A stretch of DNA of 7,143 nucleotides, from contig DOVL01000282.1 in assembly GCA_003520105.1 (NCBI GenBank), positions 1 through 7,143 on the forward strand, read 5' to 3'. The DNA comes from Lachnospiraceae bacterium. GTDB lineage: Bacteria; Bacillota; Clostridia; Lachnospirales; Lachnospiraceae. The position numbers and the translations under genes were made by a program. Positions 1 through 6,745 of this stretch are shown piece by piece; the stretch's first letter is position 1; each line of letters begins with the position of its first letter. The notes beneath the pieces were generated by a model. That model did no database searches, was not told where the DNA came from, and was given only the letters and a program-made list of their open reading frames with translations.

Positions 1-1782
1 GCTGCTACTGAGATCCTCAAAGTAGATGCAAATGGTACTCAGTACCGTGTAGAGCTTGAAAAAGAAATGACTGGTAATTATAACATCTGTGATCCTACCC
101 GAAATATCACCGTATCAGATGCCGGAATGACATCTATCGGATTAGTTGCCGTTTCAGATGGCTTCCTGAACGGCTTTACACCTCTTGCAGCAACACAGAC
201 ATCGGAAAATGCTGACGGAAGTGTAAATCTTGCAGTCTATCCCAAGGAGGATCTTCTGGAACAGGTACTTCCGGATGCGAAAGACATAACAACTATCGCA
301 GATCTGTTTGATCCTATTCTTACTGAATATGCAGTAGGTTCTATGAGCAGCGTACAGAAGGCTTATGATTACTATGATACAATGTACGGCTGGAAATCAT
401 TTGACGGTGAGGGAATGCCTATCGAGCTAATTATCGATGTAAAGGATTCACTGTCACATGAGGTGCCTGCTGACTCAGACAGTGCGCTTAAGAAGGTGTT
501 TGCGGCTATAAAGGTGCTTCTGCCGAGCCTCAAGGATGTGCAGAATGCTGCTTTCATCAAGGATACCAACGTCATAATCTTCGGCAAAGCAAACAGCAAG
601 CCTCTCGTAGGCCCCGGAATCATAGGACATGAGTTTACTCACGGCGTTATCGATAAGATAGTACATATGAAATCCAATGTTAAGGCAGGAACGATAAACG
701 AAGGATATGCGGATGTAATGGGCTCTGTCATTGCAGGTGACTGGGAGTTCATGACAAAGGAGGTACCCACTGACTGGGAGTACTATGAAAGTGCTCTGAG
801 AAGTGCGGCCGATCCCAATAAGTTCGGTTCTCCTGCAATAAAGGATACATCAGATGAGTTCTACCGTGAGTATCCGAAAGATGAGCATGATAATGCTTCT
901 ATCGTTTCACATACAGCATATCTTATGACTCAGAAGGGCCTTTCCAATGACAAGGTAGCAGAAGTATTCTTTGGTTCCATGTTCCGTCTCATATCAAATC
1001 CTGATATGGAGAGTGTGGCACACGCAGTTATCAAAACTTCCAATATGCTCTCCTACAGGAAGGAAGAACAGCAGGCAATTGCTGAGGCCTTTATGGATAC
1101 CAAGATGCTTGATACCGAGGGCAAGATAAAAATAAAGGTACACTGCGGAAACCGTGATATCGCTGATGCAGTAATATCTATCGACGGCACTGAAGTAGGC
1201 AGAACTGATGATGACGGAATGCTGGTGCTTGATCTTGAATCCAGATGGATAGGAGACATAACAGTAGATGCAAAGGCTGACGGATTTAACGGCTCAACAT
1301 TGTTAGGTTACTCCTTAGGTGATATTGTAGACTTTGACTTCAATCTTGCAGTAAATAAGGACTTCGGAAAGACTCACGGAAGTGATCCTGATAAAACAGG
1401 AGAAGTCACAGGAGAAAAGGTAGTAGTTACCATACTTGCAATGGAAGCTGACGGCACATCCGATTACGCAAAGGAGAAGGCTCAGGAATACTATGTTCAG
1501 AAGGGTTCAAAGATAAGCCTTCAGAAGCTGGTTGACGCAATGGGTATGGACGGAGTCACTACCGACGGTACCAAGATATACTTTGATACCGGTATCGTTC
1601 CGGTAGAGCTGTCATATCACATATACGGTTCGGATGAGGTATTCGATTTCAACAAGCCTATATATGAGGATGTTGTCATTGAGCCTGTAGTCGGTGTCGG
1701 AGGCATGGATTTCGGCGGACAGGATCTTGATGATCTTGCTCAGGAGCTTGACGGCATTTTCAACGGCGGAGGAATGAATTAA
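1..1782 (+). CDS. Thermolysin-family (M4) secreted zinc metalloprotease, 5' partial
   Basis: The frame is open from base 1, giving 593 residues. The first ATG (67) is not a believable start: the residues before it, YRVELEKEMTGNYNICDPTR, look like the entry of an M4 catalytic domain, so signal peptide and propeptide should lie upstream of the window. The active site is complete: HEFTH at 210-214 (zinc ligands H210 and H214, general base E211), then NEGYAD with third ligand E234 exactly 24 residues after H210, as in thermolysin, and D238. H296 in EHDNASIVSHTAYLM matches thermolysin His231. After the protease (to about 370) come a beta-sandwich-like domain resembling carboxypeptidase-regulatory or Ig-like folds (about 376-450), a second unassigned domain (about 472-555) and a Gly/Asp-rich tail ending GGGMN. 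No dockerin, sortase motif or membrane anchor is visible. Probable role: extracellular degradation of proteins or peptides. Family is firm; substrate unknown. Confidence 0.9.
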   Translation, partial: AATEILKVDANGTQYRVELEKEMTGNYNICDPTRNITVSDAGMTSIGLVAVSDGFLNGFTPLAATQTSENADGSVNLAVYPKEDLLEQVLPDAKDITTIADLFDPILTEYAVGSMSSVQKAYDYYDTMYGWKSFDGEGMPIELIIDVKDSLSHEVPADSDSALKKVFAAIKVLLPSLKDVQNAAFIKDTNVIIFGKANSKPLVGPGIIGHEFTHGVIDKIVHMKSNVKAGTINEGYADVMGSVIAGDWEFMTKEVPTDWEYYESALRSAADPNKFGSPAIKDTSDEFYREYPKDEHDNASIVSHTAYLMTQKGLSNDKVAEVFFGSMFRLISNPDMESVAHAVIKTSNMLSYRKEEQQAIAEAFMDTKMLDTEGKIKIKVHCGNRDIADAVISIDGTEVGRTDDDGMLVLDLESRWIGDITVDAKADGFNGSTLLGYSLGDIVDFDFNLAVNKDFGKTHGSDPDKTGEVTGEKVVVTILAMEADGTSDYAKEKAQEYYVQKGSKISLQKLVDAMGMDGVTTDGTKIYFDTGIVPVELSYHIYGSDEVFDFNKPIYEDVVIEPVVGVGGMDFGGQDLDDLAQELDGIFNGGGMN

Positions 1783-1817
1783 AAACATATAATCCCGCTT
1801 TTTTCAGAATAAGTATA

Positions 1818-1851
1818 AAGACCGGATCTGGGGATTCCCTGGTCCGGTCTT
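1818..1851. terminator. Bidirectional intrinsic terminator between convergent genes
   Basis: AAGACCGGA (1818-1826) pairs with TCCGGTCTT (1843-1851). The stem continues with a T-G wobble and a C-G pair, then one mismatch and three further G-C pairs around a GATT loop. On the + strand the stem runs into CTTTTGAATT, and on the - strand into CTTTATACTT, so it can serve both the protease gene (stop 36 bases before) and the pectate lyase gene (stop 8 bases before on the other strand). The T-tracts are modest, the stem strong. Confidence 0.8.
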
Positions 1852-1859
1852 TTGAATTA

Positions 1860-3515
1860 TCAGGATATAAGAAGTTCTCTCATAAGAACGAGGTCGAAGC
1901 TGTCAAGTCTGTTATCTGAGCAGAGATCGCCATTCTTCCAGTTTTTGATCTCAGTGTCCGGGACACCAAGCAGCCATTTCTGCATCACGACCAGATCAGC
2001 GATATCGCATTTGCCGCTTCCGTTGATATCGCCGGGAACATTTTCATTTTCCGGTTCCTGTATCGGAAGATCTGAGCTGCCATCGGACTTCATCCTGCCT
2101 GCGAACTTTAAAATATCAGCCTTCGCCTGGTCAGGAGACTGAGCTGAATATGAATACATATCAAGATCAAAGTTGTCATAGGAGCTTCCGCCGCTGATAA
2201 GGTTTGGTATATCCTGAGCCTCATTCCGGCTTCCGGCGATCTTATAGGCAAGTCCCTCATCGGGAGAGCAGCTGTCAAACTTGTCCCCGAAGGATTTTAT
2301 AGTTCCGGAATACTGGTCCTTGCCCATATTTATAGCATAGAGAGGAGATTTAGTCCGTTCAAAGTAATTTGCTTCGGAGAATATTTTAGAGTTATAGGAT
2401 GCACAGATACCGTACTCTGAATTATCCGAAAAGTAGTTGTTGAAGGAGTGGATGTGTGCATTTCTGGCACGGGGATTTCTGGAATGGGTATTGTTGAACC
2501 AGTTATGGTGGTAGGTGATGTAGTCCTGTTCCTGATCGTATCTTCCGCCTACAAGAGAAGTCTTATGGCAGTCCTTGAATTCGTTATAGGAAACAGTGAC
2601 ATGGTGAGACCATTTCATATCTACGGAGCCGTCGCCGTCAGCCTTGTCTGCATCAACGTGACCGCCTCCGGCGAAAGCGTTATAGCCCTTTTCAATGGTG
2701 TTATTGTGTACCCAGATGTGTTCAGAACGTATCTCGGTATTACCGGTCATGGAGATACCGTCATCAGGGTAACCGCCCAGCCATAGATTACGCACTTCAC
2801 AGCTTGTACAACGCTTCATCTCGATACCCCATTCAACCAGGTCAGTATCATCGCCGATGCCCTCTATCGTAACATTGGAACTGTTCTGAAGGTACAGCAT
2901 ATTTGAACCGTCATTGTGGCTTCCGTCATTGGGTACTGTCCCGCTGGGAACATCGAGCTTGCCGATAAATCTGAATACCACATTCTTTGGCTTTGCGCTG
3001 AAGAAAATGTTATAGAGCCCGGTCTTGCCGTTATAGGTGATAGTGTCCTTGTTTTCGTTAGTCACATAGATAACGGTCATACCGTCTTTAAGGGTACCGT
3101 CATCGTTGTAGGCACCGATATCGGAGTAATTATAATGGGCATAGCCGCTTCTGTCGAAGGAAAGAGTTCTTACTGTGCATTGCTGCTCACTTTTATCTCC
3201 TTCTATTTTCAGGGTATACTCGGTATCGCCTTTGAGTCCGGGAATATCGACTCTGTCTCCACGGATGAGCTCCGGGTCGACTGAAACAAAGTCAGGACTG
3301 CCTTTTTCGGCATAGCTGACGGTTACGCTGCCGCCGATAACAGAGCTGTCCCACTCTGCATAGGCCTCCTCGAACCAGCCTCCGTAAAGAGTGACTGCTC
3401 CGCCGGCAGGAAGTTCTTCCGCAGAGACAGTTTTTGGTGCTGCAATGGAGAACTGTGCCAGTGAAATGAAAAGTGCTGCGATCATTTTTGTCTTTTTTCG
3501 CATTTTTTTGCTCAT
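1860..3515 (-). CDS. Secreted family 1 pectate lyase with Fn3-like and C-terminal dockerin domains
   Basis: This 551-residue enzyme cleaves polygalacturonate by calcium-dependent beta-elimination outside the cell. A basic start (MSKKMRKKTK), a hydrophobic stretch and a likely VSA|EE cleavage near residue 32 form a signal peptide. Residues about 38-118 look like an Fn3/Ig-type module. The beta-helix catalytic domain covers about 122-445: IWVHN (267-271) matches the WIDH region of the family, D295 and D299 in DGSVD are likely Ca2+ ligands, and K318 (HKTSLVGG) and R346/R351 in RNPRAR match the catalytic Lys and Arg of known pectate lyases. The linker after about 475 leads to a type I dockerin (494-551), with loops D496-N498-S500-D504-D507 and D530-C532-D534-D538-D541, so the enzyme should dock on a cellulosomal scaffoldin. 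The ATG at 3515 has AAGGGGG seven bases upstream. Pectate rather than pectin specificity is inferred from the motifs. Confidence 0.93.
   Translation of the reverse strand: MSKKMRKKTKMIAALFISLAQFSIAAPKTVSAEELPAGGAVTLYGGWFEEAYAEWDSSVIGGSVTVSYAEKGSPDFVSVDPELIRGDRVDIPGLKGDTEYTLKIEGDKSEQQCTVRTLSFDRSGYAHYNYSDIGAYNDDGTLKDGMTVIYVTNENKDTITYNGKTGLYNIFFSAKPKNVVFRFIGKLDVPSGTVPNDGSHNDGSNMLYLQNSSNVTIEGIGDDTDLVEWGIEMKRCTSCEVRNLWLGGYPDDGISMTGNTEIRSEHIWVHNNTIEKGYNAFAGGGHVDADKADGDGSVDMKWSHHVTVSYNEFKDCHKTSLVGGRYDQEQDYITYHHNWFNNTHSRNPRARNAHIHSFNNYFSDNSEYGICASYNSKIFSEANYFERTKSPLYAINMGKDQYSGTIKSFGDKFDSCSPDEGLAYKIAGSRNEAQDIPNLISGGSSYDNFDLDMYSYSAQSPDQAKADILKFAGRMKSDGSSDLPIQEPENENVPGDINGSGKCDIADLVVMQKWLLGVPDTEIKNWKNGDLCSDNRLDSFDLVLMRELLIS
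1863..2033 (-). other. Dockerin type I module (two Ca2+-binding repeats) of the pectate lyase
   Basis: Residues 495-551 of the lyase hold two F-hand repeats: GDINGSGKCDIADLVV followed by MQKWLLG, and GDLCSDNRLDSFDLVL followed by MRELL. The first has the canonical D-x-N-x-S-G-x-x-D-x-x-D loop. In the second, loop position 3 is Cys532 instead of Asn or Asp. Cys503 sits in the first repeat. The module would bind a scaffoldin cohesin. No cohesin or scaffoldin gene is in the window. Confidence 0.88.
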
Positions 3516-3522
3516 AAAGGAT

Positions 3523-3529
3523 CCCCCTT
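3523..3529 (-). promoter_or_regulatory. Ribosome binding site of the pectate lyase gene
   Basis: AAGGGGG on the - strand lies seven bases before the ATG at 3515. A second in-frame ATG (codon 5) has no comparable site, which supports the first ATG. Confidence 0.75.
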
Positions 3530-3549
3530 AAAAATAAAATTATGATATT

Positions 3550-3578
3550 ATAATACCAGTATTCAGGGGAGATGTTAA
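3550..3578 (-). promoter_or_regulatory. Candidate sigma-A promoter of the pectate lyase gene
   Basis: Reading the - strand: TTAACA (3573-3578), a 17-base spacer, then TATTAT (3550-3555) preceded by TGG, an extended -10. Transcription would start near 3543, about 28 bases before the start codon. A register shifted by three bases (TATAAT) also exists but has no good -35 box. Confidence 0.6.
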
Positions 3579-3775
3579 TGATTTTTCACGCTTAAAAACT
3601 GACTATATAAGTCAAAAGATCAGTTGCCCTGACCTGCAATATGAACAGGCGGAATATCAACAGAGTAAAAAGAATAGTTCGGGATCAGACAAAAAATCAT
3701 TTTTGACCGTATTATTGCTCCTGCTTCCAGATAAACAGAAATGAGTGGAGCGGCAGCAAGATCTTATAAATGAAA

Positions 3776-3807
3776 AACCTTCCCGGACGTATGTATCCGG
3801 GAAGGTT
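3776..3807 (-). terminator. Intrinsic terminator of the regulator-MutS-like operon
   Basis: A perfect 12-bp stem, AACCTTCCCGGA (3776-3787) with TCCGGGAAGGTT (3796-3807), encloses an 8-base loop. On the - strand it is followed by a run of five T (3773-3777 region). It starts 15 bases after the stop codon of the MutS-like gene. The remaining gap (about 3580-3770), apart from a short inverted repeat at 3600-3614, shows nothing I can assign. Confidence 0.88.
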
Positions 3808-3821
3808 AAGCCATATAAATT

Positions 3822-5549
3822 TTATGATCCGCTGATGAGCATATCATAGGTCACACCGTATTTTTCAGCAATATCCTTAGCATAGGACGAGCCCTCCGGC
3901 TGTGCCAGAGCGACCTTGAATGAACGCTTGCCGTCCTCAGTCTGCATGATAAGCGAGGCAGCCCCTGCACCGGTGCTTTCACGGGTAAACATCTCGGCAT
4001 CCTCTCCGAGTTTATGCATATGGGTATTGTATATTGTCCGCACTGCTTTGGTCAGGAGTGCTTTAACGGAGTCCTTTGCGATATAGTAGCCCTCCTCGAA
4101 AGAGGTCGTAGAGAAGGTCTCGTTCAGCAGCAGGAGACTTCTGCTTGTAGCCTGAGAGAACATCTCCTTGAAGCGGACGCACTCCTCTCCCAGTCTGCCC
4201 AGATCCATTGTCTTGTCCTCGTCAGCAGGGAAGTGGGTGTAGATGCAGTCACATGGAACATAGCGGAAGCTCTCAGCCGGAACGAAAAGTCCGCCCTGAG
4301 CCAGAACGAACAGCTGACCGACAGCCTGCGTGATCGTAGTCTTTCCGCCTCGGTTTGCACCGGTCAGGATATAGACGGTATGCTCCTTATCGAAGGTAAG
4401 ATCATTCGGTACTATCCCGCTGAAATCCTCCATGTTCATTGCAAGCTTCAGGTTGTAGAAGCCTTTTGCCGACATGGCAGTTCCGTCCTCAGCAACCGGC
4501 TGCGGCTCGCTGAAAATACAGCCTTTTTCCATAAGGCTGCTGATAAACTCCGCACATCTTATGTAATATACGAACTCCGGCACCAATCCGGAGATATTAA
4601 CGATAGCTACATTTGCGTATTTTGTAAGTGTATCCCTCAGCTTCTTCACAAGGGAGCTGAGCATTTTATTAACCACTGTATCCAGATAGAAAGTTGAATT
4701 GCCGGTACCATCACCGTCAGGAGTTTTTACGATGGTAGAACGGATATGTCCGTCTACAAAAGGATTGTTTCGCACAGCAGAGAAGCCTCCCAGCTTTTCG
4801 AGAAAAGCGCTGGCATTTGCAGTATTTTCCTTATCTATGAGCTGATAGTGCATATCGCCGTCCCAGTCTGAGGTGTCCCGGAGCTTGTCTTTAGAGGCGA
4901 TAGCATCTGCGAAATTGCTGACGATACCCGATTTTTTGAAGGGCTTCTTATTCACAGAGACAAGTCCGATACTGACAGCCTCAAAGCGCTCGTTGACATT
5001 GATACCAAGGGTGACGCTCTGCACATCAGATGTTTTCATTTTCAGCGCAGCTATATCCTTCTTCATGTCAGCAAAGCAAGCGTCGTCATAAAGTCCGGCG
5101 ATATAATCTTTCAGTGAGATAAGTCCCTCAGAACGTATCCTCTCATCAGAAAGGCAGTCTCTCATAGTTTCTACGGTCTTGATGTAGCTGTCCAGCTCGT
5201 CAAGGCGGTGAAAGAGATGCCACATACCCAGTTCCTCATCGGAGGTTTTGTGCATGGTCGAAAAATCCTGCATGAACTTTATCTTATCGAATAGTTCAAG
5301 TATAGTCTTTCTCAGCTCGGGCAGCCGGAGTATATCCCCGAAGATCTGCTGGCGGTAAGAGGCAACATTTGTATTATCTGTTATTTGTGAAAGAACATTT
5401 GTTATCATACGGCGTTCCCTGTTGTCGCTTGATACAGCCTCGCAAAATGCCTCCAGACCGAGGTCATGTAAAATATGATCGGGAAGCCTGCGGTATTCTA
5501 TATCAGCTCCGATGGGATGCATCAGGCTGAATCCGTTGCTTTGTTCCAT
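3822..5549 (-). CDS. MutS-like ATPase (MutS core and ABC-type ATPase domains, no mismatch-binding domain)
   Basis: With the ATG at 5549 the protein has 575 residues. The C-terminal third is a MutS-type ATPase: Walker A TGANRGGKTT (396-405), the signature region with LGRLGEE (451-457), Walker B LLLLNETFSTTS (472-483), and the switch THMHKL (509-514) resembling THYHEL of MutS. The first ~370 residues are mainly helical and resemble the lever/core region. The N-terminal mismatch-recognition domain with its Phe-x-Glu motif is absent, and so is the Smr nuclease domain of MutS2, so classical mismatch repair is unlikely. Walker B has Asn476 where MutS has Asp, while Glu477 is kept. Start choice: GAGGTGA ends four bases before the ATG at 5549. 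An in-frame ATG at 5564 overlaps the upstream stop as ATGA but lacks a ribosome site and lies partly inside this one. The gene follows the AraC-type regulator by 11 bases, so the two are probably co-transcribed. Role unknown. Confidence 0.85.
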   Translation of the reverse strand: MEQSNGFSLMHPIGADIEYRRLPDHILHDLGLEAFCEAVSSDNRERRMITNVLSQITDNTNVASYRQQIFGDILRLPELRKTILELFDKIKFMQDFSTMHKTSDEELGMWHLFHRLDELDSYIKTVETMRDCLSDERIRSEGLISLKDYIAGLYDDACFADMKKDIAALKMKTSDVQSVTLGINVNERFEAVSIGLVSVNKKPFKKSGIVSNFADAIASKDKLRDTSDWDGDMHYQLIDKENTANASAFLEKLGGFSAVRNNPFVDGHIRSTIVKTPDGDGTGNSTFYLDTVVNKMLSSLVKKLRDTLTKYANVAIVNISGLVPEFVYYIRCAEFISSLMEKGCIFSEPQPVAEDGTAMSAKGFYNLKLAMNMEDFSGIVPNDLTFDKEHTVYILTGANRGGKTTITQAVGQLFVLAQGGLFVPAESFRYVPCDCIYTHFPADEDKTMDLGRLGEECVRFKEMFSQATSRSLLLLNETFSTTSFEEGYYIAKDSVKALLTKAVRTIYNTHMHKLGEDAEMFTRESTGAGAASLIMQTEDGKRSFKVALAQPEGSSYAKDIAEKYGVTYDMLISGS

Positions 5550-5553
5550 ACTA

Positions 5554-5560
5554 TCACCTC
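5554..5560 (-). promoter_or_regulatory. Ribosome binding site deciding the MutS-like gene start
   Basis: GAGGTGA on the - strand directly follows and partly overlaps the regulator's TGA stop (5561-5563). It is four bases from the ATG at 5549. The upstream ATG at 5562-5564 has only A-rich sequence before it, so translation from 5549 is preferred. Confidence 0.6.
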
Positions 5561-6394
5561 TCATAGCTTTTTCAAGGGGATCCAGATATAGCTGATCGTG
5601 TCAGCAGGATCTTTTGCCGGCGGCAGGTAAACTTCCAATGAATAATTGCCTGCTAATTCATAGCCCTGCAAAGAGGGGAGCCACTCCGACCAGATCTGTG
5701 TATTGACTGTCTGTATACTGCCCGGCAGAGGCCCTTTGCACTTGAACACAGCCCATAGTCCGCCGGGGATCTGGTACACTTCGCAGTCCGCCGGGATATC
5801 ATCCCACGGCATATACAGGTCAGCTATCCAGTAGTAAAAATTCTTTCCGTCCATATCAGTGCTGATGCCGAACATCCCTTTTAAGCCCTTCATATCCGAC
5901 ATCCACTCGTTCCAGAATTCAGGGACTTCTGTATAATTCGTCTCTGTATTGAAACTCTTTTTGATGCCGATAACTGTAAACGGAGCCTTTTCCACAATTT
6001 TATAATCCAGCATACTTCCGCCCTCCAATGTGATCTTGATATGGAGCGGAGCAAATGATCTCAGATTTGCTCCGGATTCTCTTGCCTGTGACGGTGAGAT
6101 GCCATGAAAGCGCTGGAAGGCTTTTGCAAAGCTGTCAGGAGAATCGTAGCCGTACTTCATGGCTATGTCGATCACTTTGCGGTCAGAGCAGGCCAGATCC
6201 TGTGCAGCCAGCGTCATGCGGCGGGCACGGATGTATTCTCCGACGGTCATACCACACATAGCGCCGAAGATACGCTGATAATAAAAGGGCGAAAGCGCTG
6301 CTTTCATTGCTATATCCTTAATATCAAGTGTCTCTGACAGGTTCTGTTCAATATGATCGATAGAAGCCTGAAATCCTTCGATCCAGTCTTTCAT
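5561..6394 (-). CDS. AraC-family transcriptional regulator with C-terminal GyrI-like effector-binding domain
   Basis: The protein has 277 residues from the ATG at 6394. Residues about 8-106 form an N-terminal AraC double helix-turn-helix: first helix pair around LDIKDIAMKAALSPFYYQRI, second around VIDIAMKYGYDSPDSFAKAF, then GISPSQAR. Residues about 128-277 form a GyrI/BmrR-type ligand pocket, starting YKIVEKAPFTVIGI and ending LEVYLPP...ISYIWIPLKKL, where the conserved Glu (E254) and the C-terminal WIPL strand are seen. This domain order is that of the Rob-like class, which usually senses drugs or other amphipathic or cationic compounds. The ligand is not predictable here. Start: a GTG at 6403 is in frame, but it lies inside the GAGGTGA ribosome site (6400-6406) that serves the ATG at 6394, so I chose the ATG. 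The next gene begins 11 bases downstream and is the likely operon partner and possible target. Confidence 0.88.
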   Translation of the reverse strand: MKDWIEGFQASIDHIEQNLSETLDIKDIAMKAALSPFYYQRIFGAMCGMTVGEYIRARRMTLAAQDLACSDRKVIDIAMKYGYDSPDSFAKAFQRFHGISPSQARESGANLRSFAPLHIKITLEGGSMLDYKIVEKAPFTVIGIKKSFNTETNYTEVPEFWNEWMSDMKGLKGMFGISTDMDGKNFYYWIADLYMPWDDIPADCEVYQIPGGLWAVFKCKGPLPGSIQTVNTQIWSEWLPSLQGYELAGNYSLEVYLPPAKDPADTISYIWIPLKKL

Positions 6395-6399
6395 AACTG

Positions 6400-6406
6400 T
6401 CACCTC
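6400..6406 (-). promoter_or_regulatory. Ribosome binding site deciding the AraC-type regulator start
   Basis: GAGGTGA on the - strand, five bases before the ATG at 6394. The in-frame GTG at 6401-6403 is part of this site and is therefore unlikely to be the real start. Confidence 0.65.
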
Positions 6407-6421
6407 ATTAAGTTCAAATTA

Positions 6422-6430
6422 ATTATATCA
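6422..6430 (-). promoter_or_regulatory. Candidate extended -10 promoter close to the regulator gene
   Basis: The - strand reads TGATATAAT, an exact TATAAT (6422-6427) with the TGn extension. At 16-18 bases upstream there is no good -35 box, so it would depend on the extended -10. Transcription would start near 6415, about 20 bases before the ATG. Confidence 0.5.
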
Positions 6431-6505
6431 CATCATAGCGTTTTCATCCCGACTTTTTCTGCGCTCTTTGTCAGGTACGGAATGATAGTATTGGCTCTAT
6501 CTATT

Positions 6506-6534
6506 ATTATACTAAAATCTGCCGCTAAAATCAA
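6506..6534 (-). promoter_or_regulatory. Candidate sigma-A promoter upstream of the regulator-MutS-like operon
   Basis: The - strand has TTGATT (6529-6534), a 17-base spacer and a perfect TATAAT (6506-6511). Transcription would start near 6499, leaving a leader of about 105 bases. The -35 box lies in and beside the loop of the inverted repeat at 6519-6541. Confidence 0.6.
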
Positions 6535-6541
6535 GCGGCAG
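6519..6541. repeat. 8-bp inverted repeat around the -35 box, candidate operator
   Basis: CTGCCGCT (6519-6526) and AGCGGCAG (6534-6541) are perfect complements separated by seven bases. The -35 hexamer of the promoter at 6506-6534 fills the gap. A protein bound here would compete with RNA polymerase. As RNA it could also form a hairpin, followed on the - strand by ATTTTAG, which is a poor T-tract, so a terminator for sequence from the right is a weaker reading. Confidence 0.5.
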
Positions 6542-6599
6542 TTATGTTGGCTATGACTCCTGTGGATGATTATTCATAGGGAGGATTAATAGGATTTAA

Positions 6600-6745
6600 G
6601 TCTTTCTGTCATATAGGATCACACTACTCTTAAACAAGCTGCGGACACTGCTTTTTTATTTTGAGTTTTATCACGCTATAAAATTACACTACCCTCAAAC
6701 GTGTAAAATATCATGAGCAGAATTCAAAGGGTTTTACTACCCTAT
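6600..6745 (-). CRISPR. Decayed CRISPR array remnant, three repeat units, probable type II-like repeat
   Basis: Three 36-nt units start at 6600, 6665 and 6731 (+ coordinates), separated by 29 nt (6636-6664) and 30 nt (6701-6730), a 65-66 nt period. The middle unit is complete: on the + strand it starts GTTTTATCACGCTAT and ends ACACTACCCTCAAAC, so on the - strand it begins GTTTGAGGG and ends AAAAC. The left unit keeps ACACTACTCTTAAAC, 13 of 15 identical to the middle unit's end. The right unit keeps only GTTTTACTACCCTAT (6731-6745), 12 of 15 identical to the middle unit's start, and then becomes the SWIM gene remnant. Repeat length, GTTT...AAAC ends and 30-nt spacers match type II arrays; GTTTGAGAGTAGTG-type repeats in Firmicutes are recalled, not looked up. 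In - strand orientation the left unit is the terminal, degenerate repeat. No leader, cas gene or tracrRNA is visible. Confidence 0.65.

Noticed and set aside
1783..1804. T-run after the protease stop codon (CCCGCTTTTTT) as a separate terminator
   Set aside because: No proper stem precedes it, and the strong hairpin at 1818-1851 is a better terminator.
2448..3284. Two + strand frames opposite the pectate lyase gene
   Set aside because: They are the antisense of the conserved beta-helix and Fn3-like coding regions. No recognisable domain or ribosome site.
3641..3706. Small basic 21-codon + strand frame (MNRRNINRVKRIVRDQTKNHF) in the gap before the pectate lyase
   Set aside because: No ribosome binding site or promoter, and very short. 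A 25-codon frame on the opposite strand fails for the same reasons.
4014..4697. Long + strand open frame (227 codons) opposite the MutS-like gene
   Set aside because: It lies wholly inside a gene with clear Walker motifs on the other strand, has low-complexity Leu/Ser/Arg-rich composition, and has no ribosome site.
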